Below are positions 14,959-21,161 of a stretch of 22,961 nucleotides of DNA, piece after piece. The notes under the pieces are model-generated. The model searched no databases. It was not told where the DNA came from and saw nothing but the letters and a program-made list of their open reading frames with translations. Both the position numbers and the translations under genes were made by a program. Origin of the DNA: Actinospica sp035712985 (lineage in GTDB: Bacteria; Actinomycetota; Actinomycetes; Streptomycetales; Catenulisporaceae); the NCBI GenBank assembly GCA_035712985.1, contig DASTAE010000373.1, positions 1 through 22,961 on the forward strand, in the 5' to 3' direction. How positions within the stretch are numbered: the stretch's first letter is position 1; each line of letters starts with the position of its first letter.

Positions 14959-16431
14959 GTGCGCACCGACTCGCTCTTCATCGACGGATCCTGGCGCCCC
15001 GCCGCCGAAGGGTCGACCCGGGAGGTCCTCGACCCCGGCGACGGCGGCGTGACCGCGGTGGTCGCCGAGGCCGACGCGGGCGACGTCGACGCGGCCGTGG
15101 CCGCCGCGAAGGCCGCGTTCCTCGGCGCCGAGTGGTCCGGGCTGCCGACCTCGCGGCGCGTCGCCGTGCTCGAAGCCGTGGCCGACGCGCTGCAGACGCA
15201 CCGCGACGACCTCGCGCGGCTCGAGACGCGCGACACCGGCAAGACGCTCGCCGAGAGCGAGTACGACATCGACGACTCGACGGCCGTCTACCGCTACTAC
15301 GCCTCGCTGGCCGCGCAGGACTCGGGACGCGTCGTCGACACCGGGCGCGCGAACGTGGACAGCCGCATCGTGTACGAGCCGGTCGGCGTCTGCGGCCTGA
15401 TCACGCCGTGGAACTATCCGCTGCTGCAGATCTCGTGGAAGATCGCGCCCGCGCTCGTGGCCGGCAACACCCTCGTGGCCAAGCCGAGCGAGCTCACCCC
15501 GCTGACCACGATCCGGCTGTTCGAGCTGCTGGAGATCGCGCTGCTGGAGGCGGGCGCCCCGAGCGGCGTCGCCAACCTCGTGCTCGGCGGCGGGCAGGTC
15601 GGCGCCGCTCTGGCCGCGCACCCGGACGTGGACCTCGTGTCGTTCACCGGGGGAGCGGTCAGCGGCAAGTCCGTGATGGCCGCCGCCGCGAGCACCGTGA
15701 AGAAGGTCGCGCTCGAGCTCGGCGGCAAGAACCCCAACATCGTGTTCGAGGACGCGGACTTCGAGACCGCGGTCGACTTCGCGCTGACCGCCGCGTTCCT
15801 GCACTCCGGGCAGGTCTGCTCGGCCGGATCACGGCTGCTGCTGCACCGGAGCCTGCACGAGCGGTTCGTCGCCGAGCTGGTCCGCCGCGCCGAGCTGATC
15901 CGCGTCGGCCCCGGACTGAATAAGGACAGCGAGACCGGAGCGCTGATCTCGGCCGCGCACCGCGAAAAGATCGAGCGGTACATCGCGGGCGCGGTCGAGC
16001 AGGGCGCGACGCTGCGCTGCGGGGGCACCAGGCCGGACGGATCAGGGTTCTTCCTCAGGCCGGCCGTGCTCGACGACTGCCGTGCCGGGATGACGGTCGT
16101 GCGCGAGGAGGTCTTCGGCCCGGTGCTGACCGTGGAGACCTTCGAGACCGAGGACGAGGCCCTCGCGCTCGCCAACGACACGCCGTACGGCCTGGCCGGA
16201 GCCGTGTGGACCGCCGATCAGGCCCGCGCCGCGCGGGTCGCCGCCCGGCTGCGGACCGGCACCGTGTGGATCAACGACTACCACCCCTACGTGCCGCAGT
16301 CCGAGTGGGGCGGCTACAAGCAGTCCGGCACCGGCCGCGAACTCGGCCCCTCCGGCCTGCGCGAATACCAGGAGACCAAGCACATCTGGCGCACGCTCGA
16401 CCCGAAGCCGCAGAGGTGGTTCGCGGGCTGA
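14959..16431 (+). CDS. betB: Aldehyde dehydrogenase, betaine aldehyde dehydrogenase type
   Basis: This 490-residue NAD(P)-dependent aldehyde dehydrogenase has ITPWNYPL, the general base Glu253 in ELGGKNP, the nucleophile Cys287 in GQVCSAGSR, EEVFGPV and the C-terminal GGYKQSGTGREL. The spacing of Glu253 and Cys287 equals that of known BetB enzymes. The ending GLREYQETKHIW is typical of betaine aldehyde dehydrogenases. It would oxidise betaine aldehyde to glycine betaine. The GTG at 14959 is preceded by GAGGAGG (14942-14948) with a 10-base gap. It is first in the rightward operon; the GMC oxidoreductase that would supply its substrate starts 24 bases later. The substrate is inferred from motifs and context, so other aminoaldehydes remain possible. 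Confidence 0.9.
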   Translation: MRTDSLFIDGSWRPAAEGSTREVLDPGDGGVTAVVAEADAGDVDAAVAAAKAAFLGAEWSGLPTSRRVAVLEAVADALQTHRDDLARLETRDTGKTLAESEYDIDDSTAVYRYYASLAAQDSGRVVDTGRANVDSRIVYEPVGVCGLITPWNYPLLQISWKIAPALVAGNTLVAKPSELTPLTTIRLFELLEIALLEAGAPSGVANLVLGGGQVGAALAAHPDVDLVSFTGGAVSGKSVMAAAASTVKKVALELGGKNPNIVFEDADFETAVDFALTAAFLHSGQVCSAGSRLLLHRSLHERFVAELVRRAELIRVGPGLNKDSETGALISAAHREKIERYIAGAVEQGATLRCGGTRPDGSGFFLRPAVLDDCRAGMTVVREEVFGPVLTVETFETEDEALALANDTPYGLAGAVWTADQARAARVAARLRTGTVWINDYHPYVPQSEWGGYKQSGTGRELGPSGLREYQETKHIWRTLDPKPQRWFAG

Positions 16432-16455
16432 GCCGGCCTACCTGAAGGGAACTGC

Positions 16456-17973
16456 ATGACGGCCTTTGACTTCGTGATCGTCGGCGGCGGAACGGCGGGC
16501 GCCGTGCTCGCGGCCCGGCTGACCGAGGACCCCGAGCGCACCGTCTGCCTGATCGAGGGCGGCCCGAGCGACCTCGGGGACGACCGCGTGCTGCAGTTGC
16601 GCAACTGGATCAACCTGCTGGGCACCGAGCTCGACTACGACTACCCGACCACGCCGCAGCCGCGCGGCAACTCCAACATCCGGCACTCGCGCGCCCGCGT
16701 GCTCGGCGGCTGCTCCTCGCACAACACCATGATCAGCTTCCTGCCGCTGCCCGCCGACTTCGCCGACTGGGAGGCCGCCGGCGCGACCGGCTGGGGCTAC
16801 GAGGAGATGCTCCCGTACTACCGCCGCCTGCGGAACACGATCGTGCCGGTCGCCGAGAAGGACCGCAACGCGATCGCGAAGGACTTCGTCAGCACCGTGA
16901 CCAGCGCGCTCGGCGTGCCGGAGATCGAGGACTTCAACGCCGAGCCCTTCGAGGAGGGGGTCGGCTTCTTCTCCGTGGGCTACGAGGCGGAGACCGGCGT
17001 ACGCTCCTCGTCCTCCGTCGCGTACCTGCACCCGATCCTCGACCGGCCGAATCTGACGCTGCACCTGGAGACGTGGGTCGAGAAGCTGCTCGTGCACGAC
17101 GGTCGCGGCACCGGCGTACGAGTGCGCAGGCCGGACGGGTCCGTCGAGGTCATCTCGGCACGCGAGGAAGTGGTCCTCTGCGCCGGATCCATCGACACGC
17201 CGCGCCTGCTGCTGCTCTCGGGCATCGGACCGGCCGATCAGCTGCGTGAACTCGGGATCGACGTCGTCGCGGACGTGCCCGGCGTCGGCGAGCACCTGAT
17301 CGACCACCCCGAGTCGATCATCATCTGGGAGACGAAGGGGCCGCTGCCGCCCGAATCCGCCATGGACTCCGACGCGGGGCTCTTCGTGCGCCGCGACTCC
17401 GCCGATCCGCGCCCCGACCTGATGTTCCACTTCTACCAGATCCCGTTCTGCGAGAACACGGCGCCGCTCGGCTACCCGGTGCCCGAGCACGGGGTGTGTA
17501 TGACCCCGAACATACCCCGGCCGCGCAGCTCCGGCCGGCTCTACCTGACCAGCGCGGACCCCGCCGTCAAGCCGGCGCTGGACTTCCGTTACTTCACCGA
17601 CCCGGAGGGCTACGACGAGCGGACCCTGGTCGACGGCATCCGGCTGGCGCGCGAGGTCGCGCGGACCGCGCCGCTGTCCGACTGGCTGCTGCGCGAGGTG
17701 GCGCCCGGACCCGAGGTGACCGGCGACGAGGAACTGTCCGAGTACGCGCGCCGCGCCGCGTTCACCGTCTTCCACCCCGCGGGCACCTGCCGGATGGGCG
17801 CCGCCGACGACGCGCTGGCGGTCGTCGACCCGGAGCTGCGGCTGCGCGGCGTGGCCGGAGTGCGGATCGCCGACGCGTCCGTGTTCCCGAGCATGCCCAC
17901 CGTCAACCCGATGGTGGCCGTCCTGATGATCGGCGAGAAGGCCGCAGCCCTCATGGGAGGAACGAGCACGTGA
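16456..17973 (+). CDS. GMC family FAD oxidoreductase, probable choline dehydrogenase
   Basis: GMC enzymes oxidise alcohols with FAD. This 505-residue protein begins with the dinucleotide-binding motif VGGGTAGAVLAARL (GGGTAG at 10-15, acidic partner Glu34). It has the GMC signatures RVLGGCSSHN and CAGSIDTPRLLLLSGIGP, and the catalytic pair His440 (FHPAGTCRMG) and Asn484 (PTVNPMV). It is shorter than E. coli BetA (about 555 residues), so choline is inferred mainly from its position between BetB-like and permease genes. The ATG has GAAGGGA at 16444-16450. Its TGA overlaps the GTG of the permease gene (GTGA), indicating coupled translation. Confidence 0.9.
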   Translation: MTAFDFVIVGGGTAGAVLAARLTEDPERTVCLIEGGPSDLGDDRVLQLRNWINLLGTELDYDYPTTPQPRGNSNIRHSRARVLGGCSSHNTMISFLPLPADFADWEAAGATGWGYEEMLPYYRRLRNTIVPVAEKDRNAIAKDFVSTVTSALGVPEIEDFNAEPFEEGVGFFSVGYEAETGVRSSSSVAYLHPILDRPNLTLHLETWVEKLLVHDGRGTGVRVRRPDGSVEVISAREEVVLCAGSIDTPRLLLLSGIGPADQLRELGIDVVADVPGVGEHLIDHPESIIIWETKGPLPPESAMDSDAGLFVRRDSADPRPDLMFHFYQIPFCENTAPLGYPVPEHGVCMTPNIPRPRSSGRLYLTSADPAVKPALDFRYFTDPEGYDERTLVDGIRLAREVARTAPLSDWLLREVAPGPEVTGDEELSEYARRAAFTVFHPAGTCRMGAADDALAVVDPELRLRGVAGVRIADASVFPSMPTVNPMVAVLMIGEKAAALMGGTST

Positions 17974-19541
17974 CGACATCCGAACCGACCGCGACACTCA
18001 CGGAACCAGGCGACTCACACGATCTGGCCCGATTCGGCTACAAGCAGGAGCTGCACCGCTCGCTCGGCTCCTTCTCCAGCTTCGCCGCCGGATTCAGCTA
18101 CATCTCCATCATGACCGGTGTGTTCCAGCTCTTCGGCTTCGGCTTCGCCTCAGGCGGCCCGGCGATGATCTGGACCTGGCCGCTGGTCTTCCTCGGCCAG
18201 TTCGCCGTCGCGCTCTGCTTCGCCGAGCTGGCCGGGCAGTTCCCGCTGGCCGGCTCGGTGTACCAGTGGTCGAAGCAGATCGCCGGCCCGGCCACCTCGT
18301 GGATGGCCGGCTGGATCATCATCATCGGCTCCATCGCCACGGCGGCCGCGGTGGCCGTCGCGTACCAGGTGATCCTGCCGCAGGTCTCCCTCGGCTTCGA
18401 GATCGTCGGCGGCTCCTCCGACGCGGGCCTGACCAGCACCCCGGCCGGAGCGCAGAACGCGATCGTGCTCGCCCTCGCGCTGATCGTGTTCACCACCGTG
18501 GTGAACATCCTCGGCGTCAAGGTGATGGCGAAGATCAACAACTTCGGCGTGCTGGTGGAACTCTGCGGATCCACGCTGCTCGTCATCCTGCTGGTCGTGC
18601 ACGTGAAGCACGGCCCGCAGATCGTCACCGAGACCAACGGCACCGGCGCCGGGCACGCCGGCGGCTACGTCGGCGCCTTCCTGGTGGCGGCGATCATGAG
18701 CGCGTACGTCTTCTACGGCTTCGACACCGCGGGCTCGCTCGCCGAGGAGACCCTCGAGCCGCGCCGCCACGCCCCGCGCGCGATCCTGCGCGCCATCAGC
18801 GCCGCCTTCGCCATCGGCGGCCTGCTGATGCTCTTCGCGATGATGGCCACGAAGAACCTGCAGGACACCAACATCGGCTCGCTCGGCCTGCCGTACATCG
18901 TCAAGAGCGTCCTCGGCAACGGCCTCGGCGACGTCTTCCTGATCTGCTCGGCGATCGCCATCACCGTGTGCTGCCTCGCCGTGCAGACCGCCGCGATCCG
19001 CCTGATCTTCTCCATGGCCCGCGACCAGCGCCTGCCCTTCTCCGCGAGCCTGGCGAAGGTCTCCGAGCGCTCCCGGACCCCGATCATCCCCGCGCTGCTC
19101 ACCGGCGGGCTCACGATCGTGCTGCTGCTGATCAACATCGGCAACCAGCGGGTGTTCTACATCCTCACGTCCGTGGCCATCATCCTGTTCTACATCCCCT
19201 ACCTGATGGTCACCGGCCCGGTCCTGCTGCGCAGGCTCCGCGGCGGCTGGCCCCGCCCCGACCACGGCGCCCACTTCAACCTCGGCCGCTGGGGCCTGCT
19301 CGTCAACGCCTTCGCCGTCCTCTACGGCGCCGCGATGATCATCAACCTCGCCTGGCCCCGCGCCGCCGTCTACGGCAGCGACCACTGGTACTACCAATGG
19401 GGCGGCGTCGTCTTCACCGGCGTCATCGTCCTGGTCGGCGCGGTGTACTACGTGCTGCGGCAGCAGGGCCGCGCCGCCGAGGTGACGGTCGAGGCGGGAG
19501 CAGGAGCTGGAGCGGCAGCGGAGGCGGTGGCAGAGGGCTGA
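17970..19541 (+). CDS. APC superfamily amino acid/amine permease, probable choline uptake
   Basis: This 523-residue transporter has about twelve hydrophobic segments and the family-specific start RSLGSFSSFAAGFSYISIMTG. It also has AELAGQFPLAGSVYQWSKQ, the signature of the amino acid/choline/GABA branch that includes yeast choline permease HNM1. FYGFDTAGSLAEETLEPRRHAPRAI follows in the middle. In this operon it most likely brings choline, betaine or a related amine into the cell. The GTG at 17970 overlaps the upstream stop and has GGAGG at 17956-17960. The C-terminal tail is a low-complexity Ala/Gly/Glu stretch. Longer upstream frames belong to the preceding gene's other frame. The substrate is not provable from sequence. 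Confidence 0.9.
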   Translation: MTTSEPTATLTEPGDSHDLARFGYKQELHRSLGSFSSFAAGFSYISIMTGVFQLFGFGFASGGPAMIWTWPLVFLGQFAVALCFAELAGQFPLAGSVYQWSKQIAGPATSWMAGWIIIIGSIATAAAVAVAYQVILPQVSLGFEIVGGSSDAGLTSTPAGAQNAIVLALALIVFTTVVNILGVKVMAKINNFGVLVELCGSTLLVILLVVHVKHGPQIVTETNGTGAGHAGGYVGAFLVAAIMSAYVFYGFDTAGSLAEETLEPRRHAPRAILRAISAAFAIGGLLMLFAMMATKNLQDTNIGSLGLPYIVKSVLGNGLGDVFLICSAIAITVCCLAVQTAAIRLIFSMARDQRLPFSASLAKVSERSRTPIIPALLTGGLTIVLLLINIGNQRVFYILTSVAIILFYIPYLMVTGPVLLRRLRGGWPRPDHGAHFNLGRWGLLVNAFAVLYGAAMIINLAWPRAAVYGSDHWYYQWGGVVFTGVIVLVGAVYYVLRQQGRAAEVTVEAGAGAGAAAEAVAEG

Positions 19542-19604
19542 GTTGGGCTTGGTCGGGGCGTGGCGGGTGGGCTCCGTGGATCGTCTGGCGGAGCGTTACC
19601 CGTC

Positions 19605-19631
19605 CGCCCCGGTCCCAGCGGGGCCGGGGCG
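19605..19631. terminator. Bidirectional terminator between the permease and iclR genes
   Basis: Bases 19605-19616 and 19620-19631 pair over 12 positions with one G-U pair and a 3-base loop (AGC). It lies 63 bases after the permease stop and 11 bases before the stop of the opposing iclR gene. No U-tract is visible. Confidence 0.75.
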
Positions 19632-19642
19632 CGTCGGCTGCC

Positions 19643-20425
19643 TCAGCCCGCGAGGTAGCCCATCAGGTACGAGATCTCCGTGGCCGCCGCGATGACGGTC
19701 GGGGCGACCGCGGGGATGCGGTCCTCGGGGAAGCGGAATGAGGGGCCTGAGACGCTGACGGCGGCGATGACGCGGCCGCCGGGGCCGCGGATGGGGGCGG
19801 CGACGGCGTTGAGGCCGGGTTCGAGTTCCTCGACGGTGTAGGCGTAGCCGGTCTCGCGGGAGCGGGCCAGTTGCTCGCGCAGCAGCGGGGGGTCGGTGAC
19901 GGTGCGCGGGGTCGAGGGCTCCAGGCCCTCGGCGATCAGGGCGGCCGCGCGGTCCTCCGGCAGGTGCGCGAGCAGGACCTTGCCGCTGGACGTGGCGTGC
20001 AGCGGGGTGCGCTGGCCTACCCAGTTGTGCGTCGTGATCGAGGAGCGTCCCAGGACCTGGTCGATGTTCACGGCGCTGGAGCCGTCGAGCACGGCGATGT
20101 TGACGGTCTCGCCGACCTCGTCGGCCAGCCGCTGGCACACCGGCCTGCCCTGCTGGTTCAGGTCCATCTGCCCGCTCATCGCGCCGGCCAGCCGCAGCAG
20201 GCCGAAGCCGAGGCGGTAGCCGCCGCGCTCCCTGGTCTGCTCGATCAGGCCCCTGCGTTCCAGGGCGGAGGCCAGCCGGAAGGCCGTGGACTTGTGCACG
20301 CCGAGGCGCGTCGCGAGTTCGGTGATGCCCAGTTCCCCGCGCCCGGCCAGCAGTTCCAGGATGCTCACCGCGCGGTCCACCGATTGCACCGGCGACGTGC
20401 CCGACATCGCCTCAGTGTTGCTCAT
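19643..20425 (-). CDS. IclR family transcriptional regulator
   Basis: This 260-residue protein has the IclR layout. An N-terminal winged helix-turn-helix (SVDRAVSILELLAGRGELGITELATRLGVHKSTAFRLASALERRGL, about residues 15-60) is followed by a GAF-like effector domain with SSGKVLLA, YTVEELEPGLNAVAAPIRGPGGRVIAAVSVSGP. IclR proteins bind as dimers or tetramers and respond to small metabolites. The start is ATG 20425 or ATG 20407 (MSGTSPVQ). For 20425, TACTGT lies six bases upstream on the same strand, so a leaderless message is likely. The operator-like site 20416-20434 covers that start codon, pointing to autoregulation. It is convergent with the permease gene and probably controls both catabolic operons. 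A long upstream extension in the same frame is pseudogene sequence, not part of it. Confidence 0.93.
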   Translation of the reverse strand: MSNTEAMSGTSPVQSVDRAVSILELLAGRGELGITELATRLGVHKSTAFRLASALERRGLIEQTRERGGYRLGFGLLRLAGAMSGQMDLNQQGRPVCQRLADEVGETVNIAVLDGSSAVNIDQVLGRSSITTHNWVGQRTPLHATSSGKVLLAHLPEDRAAALIAEGLEPSTPRTVTDPPLLREQLARSRETGYAYTVEELEPGLNAVAAPIRGPGGRVIAAVSVSGPSFRFPEDRIPAVAPTVIAAATEISYLMGYLAG

Positions 20426-20434
20426 AGCGCAACA
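20416..20434. promoter_or_regulatory. Operator-like site over the iclR start codon
   Basis: TGTTGCTCATAGCGCAACA has perfect 6-bp inverted arms (TGTTGC and GCAACA) with a 7-base centre that contains the iclR start codon on the reverse strand. It shares TGTTSCKYATAGCG with sites A and B at 14724-14761. Binding here would cover the -10/start region of iclR. Confidence 0.65.
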
Positions 20435-20437
20435 GTA
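20432..20437 (-). promoter_or_regulatory. Candidate -10 box of iclR (leaderless)
   Basis: The reverse strand reads TACTGT, matching TANNNT, followed by six bases and then the ATG at 20425. That spacing puts the transcription start on the A of the start codon. No clear -35 is seen. Confidence 0.45.
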
Positions 20438-20463
20438 TGCAGGAAACGGACCGGCCGTGAGCG

Positions 20464-21136
20464 CTAGGCGTAGACCTGGGCGACGTTGTCCTTCGGCATC
20501 GCCTGCGTGTGACCGGCCGGTCCGGCGGCGAAAGCGCGCATCAGGTTCTCGGTCGTCTTGGTGACGAACGCGCCGGTGCGCGCGTCCATCCCGTTGTCCG
20601 CGTCGGGGGTTCCCGCGAGCAGGCCGTCGACCCAGCGCATCGTGCCCGAGGCGAAGACGCCGGCACCGCTGCTCACCGTGTAGTACGCCGAGTCCGAGTG
20701 GCTCGACTCGCCGTTGCAGACCAGGGGGGAGTGGGCGATGATCTCGATCGGCCGCGGCGTCGGCTGGCCCGGGGTCACCCGGTCGTACTCGACGCCGACC
20801 AGGTGCTCGAAATCCGCCCCACCGGTTGTACGCCTGCCACGTGGCCACCGCGTGCATCATGAGCAGCTTGCCCTTGGCGCTGGTCGAGCGCACGATCATC
20901 GGCACGTAGCGCTGGTGGCCGTTCGCGGCGTCCCGCCGGAGCAGGTACGCGCCCTCCGGCCAGCCGTCGGTCGGGACGGTGACCGACCTGGTCCACGTGG
21001 TCGAGACGCGGCGCGTGTCGCCGTCGACGTGCGCGTCGCCCTGCATCGAGCCCCTCTGCGTCTCCGAGGTCCAGACGAGCCGGGCCTGCGCGCCCGCCCT
21101 CGTGATCCTGATCCGCACCCCGTCGGCGCTCTCCGC
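20464..21136 (-). pseudogene. Remnant of an N,N-dimethylformamidase large-subunit-like protein
   Basis: Two pieces in different frames read as one protein family. The first (about 21136-20815) encodes GAQARLVWTSETQRGS, then SVTVPTDGWPEGAYLLRR, GHQRYVPMIVRS and ATWQAYNRWGG. The second (about 20814-20464, ending in TAG) encodes DFEHLVGVEYDRVTPGQPTP, IEIIAHSPLVCNGES, AYYTVSSGAGVFASGTMRWV and a TENLMRAF ending. From knowledge of the family, roughly 200 residues should lie between AYNRWGG and DFEHLVGVEYDR, and an N-terminal region with a signal peptide should precede the first piece. Here the two join directly and out of frame, and the only upstream ATG (21148) meets a stop after three codons. A sequencing error cannot explain the missing block, so this is a decayed gene. 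Confidence 0.75.
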
Positions 21137-21161
21137 TCACGGCGCCATCGTAGCGGGCGGA

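Noticed and set aside
18150..19397. 415-residue reverse-strand frame opposite the permease gene
   Set aside because: Its His/Asp/Gln/Arg-rich composition is that of an antisense frame of a membrane protein; the forward frame has clear transporter motifs.
20426..21118. N-terminal extension of the IclR frame up to 21118
   Set aside because: The first part is the reading frame of the decayed dimethylformamidase-like gene and the middle is its out-of-frame continuation; IclR proteins start next to the helix-turn-helix, at 20425 or 20407.
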